Assembly (NCBI GenBank): GCA_964034945.1
Contig: OZ035961.1
Location: 43,428,184-43,492,183 of the forward strand
From: Chrysopilus asiliformis
Lineage: Eukaryota > Arthropoda > Insecta > Diptera > Rhagionidae
Direction of reading: 5' to 3'
DNA length: 64,000 nucleotides
The notes beneath the pieces were generated by a model. It was not told the DNA's origin and did no database searches. It saw only the letters and a list, made by a program, of their open reading frames with translations. The stretch's first letter is position 1; the number at the start of each line of letters is the position of its first letter. The translations under genes were made by a program, and so were the position numbers. Shown piece after piece: positions 21,474-32,460 of the stretch.

Positions 21474-22391
21474 TTAACCAATTCGCCTGCGGGTCGTCCT
21501 CTTTTTGGTTGGCTTTTTGGTTGTCTTCTTGATTTTCCTTTTTGTTGTCCTTTTGGTTGGTTTTTTCGTCTTCCTCTTAGTTGTCTTCTTCGTTTTCCTT
21601 TTTGTTGTCCTTTTTGTTGTCCTTTTGGTTTTCCTTTTTGTTGTCCTTTTGGTTGTCTTTTTGGAAGTTGGTTTTTTTGTTGTTGCCGCGGTGGTTGTTG
21701 TTGCCGGTGCCGCGGTGGTTGTTGTTGCCGCTGCCGCGGTGGTTGTTGTTGCCGGTGCCGCGGTGGTTGTTGTTGCCGCTGCCGCGGTGGTTGTTGTTGC
21801 CGCTGCCGCGGTGGTTGTTGTTGCCGGTGCCGCGGTGGTTGTTGTTGCCGCTGCCGCGGTGGTTGTTGTTGCCGCTGCCGCGGTGGTTGTTGTTGCCGCT
21901 GCCGCGGTGGTTGTTGTTGCCGCTGCCGCGGTGGTTGTTGTTGCCGCTGCCGCGGTGGTTGTTGTTGCCGCTGCCGCGGTGGTTGTTGTTGCCGCTGCCG
22001 CGGTGGTTGTTGTTGCCGGTGCCGCGGTGGTTGTTGTTGCCGCTGCCGCGGTGGTTGTTGTTGCCGCTGCCGCGGTGGTTGTTGTTGCCGGTGCCGCGGT
22101 GGTTGTTGTTGCCGCTGCCGCGGTGGTTGTTGTTGCCGCTGCCGCGGTGGTTGTTGTTGCCGCTGCCGCGGTGGTTGTTGTTGCCGCTGCCGCGGTGGTT
22201 GTTGTTGTCGGTGCCGCGGTGGTTGTTGTTGCCGCTGCCGCGGTGGTTGTTGTTGCCGCTGCCGCGGTGGTTGTTGTTGCCGGTGCCGCGGTGGTTGTTG
22301 TTGCCGCTTGACGCCTAAAACGTCTCAGCACATCTCCATGGACCACAGAAAAGCCCACAAATAAGGCCAGGAATATCGCGTACACTCTCAT
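21474..22391 (-). CDS. Secreted Thr/Ala-repeat mucin or glue-like protein
   Basis: 305 aa. Residues 1-19 (MRVYAIFLALFVGFSVVHG) form a clear signal peptide; a dibasic stretch (RRFRRQ) follows and could be a proprotein cleavage site. Next come about 25 copies of an 8-residue unit, ATTTTAAA or ATTTTAAP, encoded by near-identical 24-bp repeats (about 21690-22310). The last ~70 residues are almost only Lys, Thr, Arg and Pro (KKPTKRTTKRK type). Thr-rich tracts are classic sites for mucin-type O-glycosylation; a basic tail could bind anionic partners. Glue, cocoon, peritrophic or cuticle-associated secretion is likely from composition, but the exact family is unknown. The long plus-strand frames over it are repeat shadows. 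It is strikingly GC-rich against its AT-rich surroundings. Confidence 0.8.
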   Translation of the reverse strand: MRVYAIFLALFVGFSVVHGDVLRRFRRQAATTTTAAPATTTTAAAATTTTAAAATTTTAAPTTTTTAAAATTTTAAAATTTTAAAATTTTAAAATTTTAAPATTTTAAAATTTTAAAATTTTAAPATTTTAAAATTTTAAAATTTTAAAATTTTAAAATTTTAAAATTTTAAAATTTTAAAATTTTAAPATTTTAAAATTTTAAAATTTTAAPATTTTAAAATTTTAAPATTTTAATTKKPTSKKTTKRTTKRKTKRTTKRTTKRKTKKTTKRKTKKPTKRTTKRKIKKTTKKPTKKRTTRRRIG

Positions 22392-23010
22392 TTTCTCAAC
22401 TATTTTCTAAATAAAAATGTTTTTAGAAACATATTACAATACAACTTTAAAATACAGCCAAAATAATTTTCGTTAAATACAATCACGAAAAACCAAATAA
22501 TGACAAAACAACTGCGAAGTTTGTTTTACTGCGAAATTTTGATTTGTAAAATGTCGAATTTGATTAGCAAATTAGTCTATTTGATATGTAAACGTTTGCA
22601 TTTAAACTAACAAAAACCCTTAAGTAGTTTTTCACAACAAATATGACAAAAATTTAAAAAAAACGGATGTAAGGTAAAACCTTTAACCCTGTACCATTTT
22701 TCGGAGCTCAAATTAAGAAGAATTTATATGTAGTATATAATGAACAATTGATTATAATGTAGTAAATAATAGAAGAAAATATTTCTAACGTCTTCAGAGT
22801 TTTCAAAGTAAATAAATTTCTTTCGAAAAATTTGTTTTCTGTTACATGAATGATGTTTAAAACATTACAACAAAATTTCCCAATACCACAATTCTTCAGT
22901 TATATATTTTGAACATAATGGTTTTCTTGCTAATTACAGTAAAACGCTATATTCTTACCGGCTTTCAGCACAAAATTAATTTGATTCTATCGAATATCCA
23001 GTATTTATAC
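22392..23010 (-). promoter_or_regulatory. Promoter, 5' exon and first intron of the secreted-protein gene
   Basis: On the minus strand a consensus TATA box GTATAAATAC lies at 23010-23001. About 25-30 bases on, a short non-coding exon (about 22980-22959) ends at the donor CG|GTAAGAATAT. A 552-bp intron follows (22958-22407), ending TTTTTATTTAG, and exon 2 begins at 22406, 15 bases before the ATG at 22391. A TATA promoter with a tiny first exon is common in highly expressed secreted-protein genes. Splicing is inferred from site quality only. Confidence 0.65.
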
Positions 23011-23403
23011 TAAAATTTTCAACTTTCAATTATAAATACAAGAACCTAAAATTATCAAATTGCGTCAAGTTTCTTGTTTTTCAAAATATTAAAACAACAG
23101 AAAATAGAAGTTCGGAAACAGTTTTAGTAAACAATTAGAAAATTGCACCTTATTCAACGTATTTCAAATACCATGTTTATTTTTCTTAATTTTCATTACG
23201 CAAGTTGTTTTTTTAAAGTTGAATCAATTTGGCACTTTCGAAGAGTTTAATCAGCTTACGCAAACTTTTCACTTAATTTCTGAATAGGTATATGAAAAAG
23301 TAAAGAAAGACCATATTCTTAAAATTGTAATTGTTTCATATGAAAAAAACAAAACGTTATTTTCAGGTAGACATTTCCGAATCTAAAGCTGAATAAAATT
23401 ATC
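22670..23403 (-). repeat. Duplicated upstream segment (pair of 4972-5686)
   Basis: This segment spans most of the first intron, first exon, TATA box and about 390 bp upstream of the secreted-protein gene, and matches 4972-5686 in direct orientation about 17.7 kb away. Shared landmarks include TTCGGAGCTCAAATTAAGAA, the TATA box, the exon 1 donor and CACTTTCGAAGAGTTTAATC. The homology stops at both sides without inverted ends, so it looks like segmental duplication rather than a transposon. Confidence 0.7.
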
Positions 23404-25090
23404 TATAAGCAAACATACTAATTTTACATAAATATCCTAATTTTGTTAGGGTGTTTTATTGAAAAAAAATACAATAAAATTCTTTATATTTTTCCCTTTC
23501 ACCATAAATCGATATATTTTGCCCTTCTCGAGATATCTCGAGTGCAGCGATATGCTCAGCACCGACGGAAATTTAAAGCAAGTATGAATAAATACGGCAA
23601 CAAATAGATATATATAAATGAATCGTGGTCGGTACGACTATCCATAACTCGACTGAATATAATCCGATTTGTATGGGGATTTCTTTGTGGGATTCGTATT
23701 GAACCAGGTAAAAACACTACGGAGCCGAAAATTGGAAATTTCCACCAGAAAAGTCGGAAAATCTTGAAAAACCGAAATTGCATACCTTCAGATGTTGCTG
23801 GTGGCAGCGATTTTCTGGCTTGCACTTTCAGTAATTCCAAATCAAAAATCCCAATTCTTTTTTCGTTTTGTTGGAAAAGTCGAGAAAAATTTTAGGAAAA
23901 AGCGGGAATATCGGAAAAATTGAAATTTGCATTTTGTATAGAATTATGGTATGGAAGGAGAAAATATTGTATTTGGAACTGAAAAACGGATAATTTTATC
24001 CCTCACGATAATGTTATCGCCAACAGTTGGCGTTACGCTCTCAGACTCACGTTTGATAGCTGAGCAATATATTCGGTCTTTCCTCATTGATGATCGATGC
24101 GAAGCAGTTGTTTATCGATATTGTGTGCAAATTGTCGCTGTTTTCCCAAATTATCGCTGTTTTTCCCACTTTTAAAATCGTGGAAAGTTTTTATTTGTGA
24201 TCAACGAAGTGAATTAAGGTATTTATTCAGTGAACAAATGAAATTAAATGGATTGGTGTTGAATTTTGTGCTTTTTCCAGAACATTGTGATTTCCAAAAG
24301 TGAGGTTAGCGGCACATCGAATCTGGACTTGCATCAACACAAATTTCCTTTATTCATCCACTGTTTTTGTGCGATTTGATCATTTAAATTATTCATTTTG
24401 TGGAGAACGAATTTAAATAAGGTATTTTATCACCGACCAATTCGTTTATTTGAAAAAAAAAATCTATTTGTATGGGAGAGGGAGGTAGGAGTGGTCCAAC
24501 TGGATAGATAAGTTGTATAAAATCATATTCTAAACACATTTCGTCTTTATACTTCAATATGATTCTCATATAGTGTGGAGGTCCCCAATCTGGAGTGCAG
24601 GAACAAACCTATTGCGGTTCGAGAGCGTTTTTTTTTTATTTGTGAGATGGAGTAACGTATAAACTCAAGAACTACTGCACCAACATAGACTATGTACCAT
24701 GACCACGGATTATAGTTACATGTGGTCGCGATATCGGCTCCCCTTTCATTCCCTCGCCTGTTATCTTCTGAGCCACTGAAGGGATTTGAATACGGTTTTC
24801 AGTGTTGGGCAGGTCAATCATAAAATAAATTTCATCCGAGCCCCCTCTCCTGCTATCTCCTAACCTACAGAACGGATTTTTATACGGTTTTTAGTGTTGA
24901 ATAGGTTATTTGTCAAGGTAAATTTTCGGCCAATCCCTTCCTCAGCTATCTCTGAAACTATTTTATGGATGCTTAACATATGTTACAACATAAATGCAAA
25001 AATATTAAGTATCTGGCGATAAGGGAATTCGCTCTATTCCCTTTCTCCCAAGCAGATGGAAAAATATTTGTTAAAAATTATTTGAAATAT
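23404..25090. other. Non-coding stretch with degenerate tandem units
   Basis: No gene was recognised. At about 24740-24970 a roughly 110-bp unit recurs two to three times with many differences (core: CCCTC.CCTG.TATCT, then ACGG.TTT..ATACGGTTTT.AGTGTTG). Short frames at 23556-23840, 23951-24175 and 24097-24303 lack domains. Confidence 0.4.
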
Positions 25091-26143
25091 ACACTCGGTC
25101 CCAAAAGTGATGGCACAAATGTTTTTTTTTTAGTTTAATGTAAGAAAAAACACCTTGAAATATTCATTTTGGTTTATTAATACATGGATTTTTGTAATTC
25201 AAAATATCTAAAAACTAAATAAAAAATTTAAAAAGAATCGGTAAAAAAACAAAAAAAAACTCTTAACATCATAAAAATGAATGCCAAAAAAAAGCATCAC
25301 AAAAGTGCTGGCACAAGTGTTTTTTTTTTAATTAGCAACAGTTCCAAAAATGAATTTACCTTTAGACCCAATACTACTTCGACTCTAGCGAGTTACTATT
25401 GTGCAGTTTAACTTTGTTTTGGCACAGTAAAGTCGCAATTATGAGCCAAAGAAAAGAAATTAATTTCGAAGTGAGGCAGTTAGCCATTTTTCATCGAAAT
25501 AAAGGCAAAACTTACAGGGAAATAGGAGAAATATTAAAATTAAATTTTTCTACTGTAAGAAATATTAAAATAGACATTTATATGAAGACAGAGTTGTTAA
25601 TGCAGAACGTTCGGGAGGACCAAAATTACTGGGTTTAACGGAGAAAAAATTTGTTCTGCGACAAATTCGAGGAAACCCCAGACTAAGTGCCCTAAAACTA
25701 GTGTCTTTAGTGCAGGAACATTTTCAAAAGACTGTCAGTGTGGAAACTATTCGTAGAATTTTGCGATCGGAAAAGTATAACGGACGACTTTGTAGAAAGA
25801 AACCGTTTATTAGCGAAGTGAATAGAAAAAAACGTTTGCATTTTGCAAAATCTTTCATAACAAGGCCTCTAGATAGTTGGGAAAACGTTATTTTCGTGGA
25901 TGAAAGTAAATTTAACTTGTTTGGCAGCGATGGGAGACCCCGAGTTTGGAGAAAAGCCAATACAGCCTTTGATAAGCAACATTTGTCCCCAACGGTAAAA
26001 CATGGAGGTGGGAGTGTAATGGTTTGGGCTTGTTTTAGCTATCACGGAGTAGGCAATCTGGTGTTTATTGACGGAATTATGGACAAAAATCAATACCTTA
26101 ATATTCTACGAGAAAATTTACACCAAAGTGCTGAAAAAATGGA
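25091..26143 (+). mobile_element. Tc1-family transposon, truncated at its 3' half
   Basis: The left terminus starts CACTCGGTCCCAAAAGTGAT after a TA. A second copy of its inner motif (AAAAGTG.TGGCACAA.TGTTT) lies at 25299-25330, the doubled binding-site layout (IR/DR) of many Tc1 elements. The transposase gene follows at 25441. The element stops abruptly near 26143, where TATACCC repeat copy B begins, and no right terminus was found after 26544, so about a third of the transposase and the right end are missing. Confidence 0.8.
25441..26142 (+). pseudogene. Tc1 transposase, frameshifted and truncated
   Basis: The ATG at 25441 starts a helix-turn-helix DNA-binding region (KGKTYREIGEILKLNFSTV). 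A frame change near 25575 moves the reading to a second frame that stays open to about 26142. The DDE core shows the first Asp in VIFVDESKFNLFGSDGR and the family phrase GGGSVMVWACFSYHG; the second Asp and the final residue of the triad would lie beyond the truncation. The end reads into the unrelated TATACCC repeat. The minus frames at 25724-26093 are shadows. Confidence 0.85.
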
Positions 26144-26544
26144 GATCCGTCCGTCTGTCCGTCTGTGGCGAGGATTGCGGGCGCACGGATTGAGCTAGAG
26201 ACTTGAAATTTTGCGTGGATCCGTTTTTCGTAAAATGCGAGGCTAAGTTCGTTAATGGACAAAAATTGACCATTAGGGGGGGTACCCCCCATACGAACGA
26301 AAATGTTTTTTGCGAATACCTCAAAAACGGTGCATCTTGTCAAAAAACTGCAAGAACAAAAGTTTTCTACATAAAACTTCCATACATCAAAATCCGATTG
26401 GAATAAATTTTAAAAAATCTTATTGGAAAGTTTGACTTCAAAGTGGAATTTTGGTACAACTGTTCGAATTTTGATACGAATATCACCATACGGGTCTCCA
26501 ATGATTGCCAGATTGGCAATTATAGCTTTTGTTATGTTTTCTTA
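26144..26544 (+). repeat. TATACCC-hairpin repeat, copy B (5' truncated)
   Basis: Joins the series at the GTCCGTC microsatellite and lacks the hairpin start, then runs to the common end CTTTTGTTATGTTTT. It replaces the 3' half of the Tc1 element, which dates it after that element or marks a recombination junction. Confidence 0.75.
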
Positions 26545-27683
26545 GTTAAATTCGCCTCAATCCAAAAATGTTCCTTTTAAAAATCAAACGTGTTGTTTAA
26601 ATAATCGTTCACTGCGTCGCAGTTAAAAAACTACTTTAAATTGGCTTTTAAAATTCACTTTGAAAGTGGAGACAATTAAATTTGGATTGCGCTCTAAAAC
26701 GTCTTTAAGAAAATTACGATATAACCTGATAAAACATGGACTTGTCAACACCAACAACGGTTGCAGAATTTCACAAAAAAAAGATTTTGTATGCGACATC
26801 CCATATTCTAGAAATGATGGTGTACCACATTACCCGCCTATACCACAATACTCGAACTTACTCTACTATTTTACCTTCCTGCCTTCCGGTAACGTTTTTT
26901 GTATAGTAGATTACTGATACTCACAGGGTTGGTTCCTTAGGACTCAAATATAAATAAAAAAAAATTTTAAAACTGTTTTTAAAAATTGAGTATTTCTAAA
27001 TACATATTTTTCAAAAATTGAAAAAAGCTACATTTAGCCAAATATAAAACTAGTAGATGACGTATTAGTTCATTTGTGGTGTTTGCGCCAATATACGGAA
27101 ACTTGGAACAGTAAAACCCCCTGAGACCCAAAGACTAAATATTGCATTAGCTAAGGCTTAGGCGTAGGTTTCAAAATATATCGCCATCTACCGTATTAAA
27201 ACCATCTTACGACCAACTTAGCCGTAAGCCCTTATAAAATTTTCACTGGGATGCCAATCGAAAACGTCATAAGGTTCTCAACCCTTTTTAAGCTGTACTG
27301 CGTGGAATTTATTTTTTGTGATGACGTTTATTGTCATTGGTGATGAGTATTTCATTTGGATTCAAAAAAATGAAATAAATAGGAAACAGAAGTGATTTTG
27401 TGCAAACCTACGTAAGGCTAACTTTCGATAAAAAAAAATAATCATTAAAATCGGTCCATCATAAATTCATAACTAAGGAAATCCCTTTAAAAAAAACAGC
27501 CTCCATGTTGTTTTTTGATGTTTACGAATGTATATTGTAATGTCACCGGAGTTGCATATGGTACCAATTTTCAAGTGTATCGAATATGAGGGAGTAGGTG
27601 AAAATTAGGTGACAAAGTTCGACCCTGACCAACAGACAAACAAAATAAATGCTTTTACAAAAATAATTTTTTCCCACGCCTTC
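26545..27683. other. Non-coding stretch before the gypsy element
   Basis: No gene is supported. The 85-aa plus frame at 26660-26917 has no recognisable domain. Positions about 27540-27650 (ending in a GACCCTGACCAACAGACAAAC phrase) resemble 48590-48730 and look like the tail of an old retroposon or other repeat. Confidence 0.4.
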
Positions 27684-27687
27684 CCTT

Positions 27688-27903
27688 TGTAGGATGGCTA
27701 TTAAATATTAAATCAAACAAAATTATTTCAACACGAAATATTTATTTGAACTTAACCGTTTTGCAAAATATTTAAAACTGACAAAAATGGAAAATAATGT
27801 AACATAATGATTTTGAAATACTACTATGCTCAACGAATATTTATGTTTTTAAGTAACAAGTAACTAATAACAAGTAACTAATAACAAGTATACAATTCTT
27901 ACA
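27688..27903 (-). repeat. 3' LTR of the Ty3/gypsy element
   Basis: 216 bp, TG...CA on the minus strand (TGTAAGAATTGTATAC ... TAGCCATCCTACA). By eye it is identical to the LTR at 32461-32676. A 4-bp CCTT lies outside it (27684-27687), matching 32677-32680. Just inside is a purine-rich segment (AGGTCAGGATGGCCGAA on minus) in the position of the polypurine tract. Confidence 0.9.
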
Positions 27904-28054
27904 TTCGGCCATCCTGACCTTAAATCGCCCTCGATTTGCTAAATTTAAAAAAAATCTTTTACATTTTTTTAAAACAATAGGTTCTTAATAATAAAATCAG
28001 TAATAAACATTTAAACACAAAAATTAGTAATGAAAATATTATGTATGTCAATAT

Positions 28055-28981
28055 TTAATTCAATTGAATATAAGGTTTCATGTTTGCTGGTGAACATATT
28101 CCACGGTAAGGTATTCTACTAATTTGCATACCATCTACATCACAAATTGCATAACGATCATTTGGCAATACTTCTTTTACAACATAAGGGCCTTTGAATT
28201 TTTTTAGTAACTTTTTATTAACGCCTGGTGTTGTATCAACATTTCTAATTAATATATAATCACCTTTTTTATATTTGTTAGGTGGTTTGTGTTTTTTGTT
28301 GTAATACATTTCACTGTATTTTTGACAATTTTTAATTGTTTGACTTGCTAGATTCCGTGTTTTATTTAAATCTCGTTCTTCAAGATTAATAATGCTTTTT
28401 TCTACAAATTCTTTTATTTTATCACAAAAATTTCCGCGTTGATTTATTCCAAAAAGTAAAATACTTGGTGTAGTATTAATACTTCTATTAATAGTATTAT
28501 TTAAAGCGAACTCAACTTTACCTATAGTTTTATCCCAATCAGCAAAATCTAATTCTGATTCTTTTGAAATCATAGGCGTAATAATTCGATTTATTCTTTC
28601 TACCTGACCATTAGATTGCGGTGAGCCTGTGGCATTTTTTATATGAACTATGTTTTGTTCCATACAATACTCAGAGAATTCAGTAGAAGTAAAACAAGAT
28701 CCTCTATCTGAAATAATTGTTTTTGGTATACTATAGTAATTAGAATAATTTTTAAGACATTGAATTACTTCTTTTGTTGAAGTCGATTTTACTGGATAAA
28801 GTTTTGAAAATTTAGTAAAACTATCTACGATCAAAAACAAGTATTTATTTCTTCTTTTGCTACTCGGAAGAGGACCATAATGATCTACATGTATTAACTG
28901 AAAAGGCAACTCCCCCTTTGGAATATTATGTAAAATACCTTCTGGCTTTCCTGACAATGATGAAAAGTGAACACATTTCAA
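28055..28981 (-). pseudogene. Integrase part of the gypsy pol gene, out of frame
   Basis: About 308 codons in a different frame from the upstream gag-pol. The first residues carry the Cys pair of the HHCC zinc region (the His pair lies at the end of the upstream frame). The catalytic core shows Asp in IHVDHYGPLP, Asp in IISDRGSCF and Glu in NGQVERINRII. The C-terminal part (YKKGDYILIRN, FKGPYVVKEVLPNDRYAI) is the usual GPY/F-type tail. The break falls in a run of six A near 28990-29000, so a single-base length change is the simplest cause; a programmed shift is less likely inside the zinc region. Confidence 0.85.
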
Positions 28982-29000
28982 ACAATTATTGATATATTCT

Positions 29001-32000
29001 TTAATTTTTTGTTTTCATTTTTGGAAACCAATAAGATTCATTTATAATCCCATAACATTTATCTACACCTAAATGACACATTTTTTCATGATAAGTCTGA
29101 ATAACTGAATGTTCCATTTGTTTTGGAACATAAAATAAAACCTTATCGTTAATTTTTCGGTAAACTAAACCATTTATCATTTCAAAAAATTGATCTTCTT
29201 TTTCTTCAAGTGATTTTGAAATATCTCTGATAAGTGAATCTTTTTGTTGAGCCGATGCTAGCGCGTACTCGAAAGTATCAGACTCTAAAACTAACACATT
29301 TGTACATCTACTTAATGCATCTACATGCGACATCTTTGAACCAATACGATGTTCTATTCTGTAATTGAAATTTTCCAATTCTAACGCCCATCTCGAAATT
29401 CTCGGATTTAAAAGTTTTTTATTTAATGTTAATGTCAGTGATTGACAATCAGTCACAATTTTGAATTCTAATCCTAGCAAATATATCCGAAACCTTCTTA
29501 GAGCATAAATTATTGACAGCGTCTCAAGTTCATAGCTATGAAATTTTGATTCAGATGCAGTTGTCCTTTTAGAAAAGAAAAACACTGGATGAAATTTACC
29601 ATCATCTTGCTTCTGCATTAAAACTGCACCAAAACCAGAACTACTAGCATCACAATGCAACTCTGTTTCACTTAAAGGATTGTATATTGTTAATACAGGC
29701 GCTTCAACTAATTTTGATTTTAATTTATTAAAACAATTTACTTGATCCAATCCCATTTTGAAACTATTTTCTCTTCTTAGTAAATCATATAGAGGCTTAG
29801 CAATGTTTGCAAAATTTTGAATGAATTTTCGAAAATAAGAACATAACCCTAAAAAACTTTGTAGCTGTTTAACATTTTTCGGAATTTGAAATTCTTTAAC
29901 CGCTCTTAACCCCTCATCATTTGGTCGAATACCCTCATAAGAAACCTTGTAACCCAAATAAACTATTTCTTCGACAAGAAATTTGCACTTATCAGGCCTT
30001 ATTTGTAAAGAATATTCATGAATTAAACTAAAAACTTCTTTTAAAATTTCTAAATGTTCTTCAACAGTGTCAGTAGCAATAAGTAAATCATCCATATATA
30101 CTAAAAGCTTTCCAGCACGAACTAATTTTTCAAATATTTTATTAATATAGCGTTGAAAAACTGGTGGACCATTTTTTAAACCAAAAGGTAAACGTAAATA
30201 TTCAAATTGTCCTAATGGTGTAACAAAGGATGTATATTTTACACTATCATCTGCAATTTTAACATGATGAAATCCATTTTTAAGATCCAATGCTGTGAAA
30301 TATTTTTTGTTTCGTAAACAATCCAAATTATCCTCAATATTAGGTAAAGGATAATTGTCTTTATGTGTTACTCTATTTAAATTTCGAAAATCTACACATA
30401 ATCTTAATTCGCCATTTTTCTTTTTAACTATTACAATTGGTGATGCATATGGAGATGAACTTTCACGAATAATTTTACGCTTTAATAAATCATCAATTAT
30501 TTTTTGAAGTTCATTCTTATGAGCAAAAGGTAACCTGCGTGGAGAACTATGAAATGGTTCATTTTTTATCAAATTTATATTCATTTCTACATCGTTATCC
30601 TTGTATTCATGATTCTCAACACACATACTTTTTTTAATTATTTGAGTAATCGACTGTTTAATACAAAAATTTAAATTTTCATTTATATCTAAATTCAATT
30701 CTGGTTCATTAACAAGCAAAATATTATTTAACCAGTTCGATTCATTACCTTCTTCATTTTCATTGACATACATAGCATTTTTACATAATGACTCACAACA
30801 GAAAAGTTTTAAATTTACTAATTTTAGAAAATCTCTACCTAATAACATTGTAAAATTCCTTATACTACTCTCTTTAACAACATATAATTCTAAACAAATA
30901 TTTTTTGATTCAAACAAAAATTGGCATATTACAGTACCTTCGATGAACAATTGACTGCCATTTATACCAGAATAATTTAATGTCGAAGTTAAAGGTGTAA
31001 TTAAATTTTCAGGTATATGATTCTTCAAAACAAAACTTATAGCGCTTCCAGTGTCCAAAAGTGTGAGAAACTTCGATGCAAAACTGCCAATCTTATCGTC
31101 TTTCCCTTTAAAAAATTTACAATTTAGTGACAAATCAAACTTACTATTTATTTGATCGCACCGGTTATCTTCACTAATATCTTCTGAATCATCAGCTCCA
31201 TGTTCTTCATCGTCGTTGTTTCCTTGAAGCATCATAACCCTTGACGGATTTCTTGGAAGATTTTGTTGCGGATTTGGTTGACAATTATTTGCCAAATGTC
31301 CATCTTTTCCACATTTGAAACACCGAACTTTCTGGCGATTTGGACAATTAGAGCTCAAGTGTCCAAGATTATTGCAATTAAAACACCTGGTGTTTGCAAG
31401 AATTCGGTTGTTTGATGTCTGTCCTGGATAAGAGCGTTTTTCAAAAGGAATTCTTGAACTATTTTTCATACGTTCATATTTTTTTAGCTCCACCTTCAAT
31501 TGACTAATATTGTTAGCACCATACAAAAGCATTTTATTGGTTGCAGAATCTGGTATGCCATTGATGACGTATTGAACAATATCCACTTCTTCAATGTTTG
31601 ATAGAAAAGCGATTTCTTGCATGGCAAGGAGATACTGTTGTAAATTTTCAGTGATCTGTTGTTTCCGATTTCTCAATTTATTATGAATATCACCACATGT
31701 GACAGATTTGCTAAATTCTTCCAGTAAGATTAACCTTAATTCTGGCCAAGTTCTTACATTGACCGTTCTTAAAAATAATTTAGCGGTTCCAACCAATAAC
31801 CTTTTTGCACATACTAGACTCATACGTGAGTCCCATTTAAAAATTTCAGCTGATTCTTCGAAATCTTGAACCCATTTTTCAACTCTGTAATTATCATCAC
31901 CACTAAATTTAGGAATGGATTCTTCGATATCCTTAAAATGAAGTGGCATCGATTTTTCAGAAAAACCAGATACAGATAATGCCGTTAACTCCTGTAGCTG

Positions 32001-32345
32001 TTTTTGCAGTTCCAAAATTTGTTTCTGTTTTTCTACCTGTTCTCGCAATTTTTCTATTTGATTGTCTAAATTTATACCTGTATCAATTATGTCGTCTTGA
32101 ATTCTTTCAAAATTTTCTTCATCCAAACGTGTTTCATTAATATTTGAATTTTCTTCGTCGCACAAATTTTCCAAAAGCTGACTAGTAGATAAATTCTTCC
32201 AAGCAATTTCCAAACGTAATTTCAAAGCTGCTTTTTTACCGACCTTTGATATTCCAAGCTTTTCCAATTTTTCTTTCAGTTCATCGATCTTGGCCGTCTC
32301 CAAGAACTCCTTTGCTCGTGATTGCACGTCTGCATTGTTTTCCAT
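29001..32345 (-). CDS. Ty3/gypsy Gag-Pol polyprotein (protease, RT, RNase H)
   Basis: An ATG at 32345 (MENNADV) opens about 1114 codons without a stop. Order: a SAP-like helical motif (residues ~10-45, EFLETAKIDELKEKLEKLG), Leu/Gln-rich coiled coil, Gag domain, two CCHC zinc knuckles at ~320 and ~340 (CFNCNNLGHLSSNC, CFKCGKDGHLANNC), retroviral-type aspartic protease with LLDTGSAISFV at ~428, reverse transcriptase with LCVDFRNLNR (~650) and YMDD (~752), and RNase H with LHCDASSSGFG (~897). It ends in the His pair of the integrase zinc region, where the frame breaks. Gag and Pol share one frame, so no gag/pol shift is needed. It makes the particle, matures it and copies the RNA to DNA. Confidence 0.92.
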   Translation of the reverse strand: MENNADVQSRAKEFLETAKIDELKEKLEKLGISKVGKKAALKLRLEIAWKNLSTSQLLENLCDEENSNINETRLDEENFERIQDDIIDTGINLDNQIEKLREQVEKQKQILELQKQLQELTALSVSGFSEKSMPLHFKDIEESIPKFSGDDNYRVEKWVQDFEESAEIFKWDSRMSLVCAKRLLVGTAKLFLRTVNVRTWPELRLILLEEFSKSVTCGDIHNKLRNRKQQITENLQQYLLAMQEIAFLSNIEEVDIVQYVINGIPDSATNKMLLYGANNISQLKVELKKYERMKNSSRIPFEKRSYPGQTSNNRILANTRCFNCNNLGHLSSNCPNRQKVRCFKCGKDGHLANNCQPNPQQNLPRNPSRVMMLQGNNDDEEHGADDSEDISEDNRCDQINSKFDLSLNCKFFKGKDDKIGSFASKFLTLLDTGSAISFVLKNHIPENLITPLTSTLNYSGINGSQLFIEGTVICQFLFESKNICLELYVVKESSIRNFTMLLGRDFLKLVNLKLFCCESLCKNAMYVNENEEGNESNWLNNILLVNEPELNLDINENLNFCIKQSITQIIKKSMCVENHEYKDNDVEMNINLIKNEPFHSSPRRLPFAHKNELQKIIDDLLKRKIIRESSSPYASPIVIVKKKNGELRLCVDFRNLNRVTHKDNYPLPNIEDNLDCLRNKKYFTALDLKNGFHHVKIADDSVKYTSFVTPLGQFEYLRLPFGLKNGPPVFQRYINKIFEKLVRAGKLLVYMDDLLIATDTVEEHLEILKEVFSLIHEYSLQIRPDKCKFLVEEIVYLGYKVSYEGIRPNDEGLRAVKEFQIPKNVKQLQSFLGLCSYFRKFIQNFANIAKPLYDLLRRENSFKMGLDQVNCFNKLKSKLVEAPVLTIYNPLSETELHCDASSSGFGAVLMQKQDDGKFHPVFFFSKRTTASESKFHSYELETLSIIYALRRFRIYLLGLEFKIVTDCQSLTLTLNKKLLNPRISRWALELENFNYRIEHRIGSKMSHVDALSRCTNVLVLESDTFEYALASAQQKDSLIRDISKSLEEKEDQFFEMINGLVYRKINDKVLFYVPKQMEHSVIQTYHEKMCHLGVDKCYGIINESYWFPKMKTKN

Positions 32346-32460
32346 TTCATATAAATGAAAAACTTCACACCACAGGACAAAATGAGAGAAAAATTCACGG
32401 AAAAAATACACAGGAAATACACAGTCGCGACTTTATTTTAACGTAATCCCACTTCTGATT

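Noticed and set aside
21505..22318. Two long plus-strand open frames (268 and 245 aa) over the Thr-repeat gene
   Set aside because: They are antisense translations of the 24-bp repeat, with Val/Ala or Leu/Pro monotony, and have no independent gene signals. The minus frame has a signal peptide, a promoter and splice sites.
28985..29005. Programmed -1 frameshift between the gag-pol and integrase frames
   Set aside because: The A run looks slippery, but the integrase frame is +1 relative to gag-pol, so a -1 shift would not reach it; a one-base length change is simpler.
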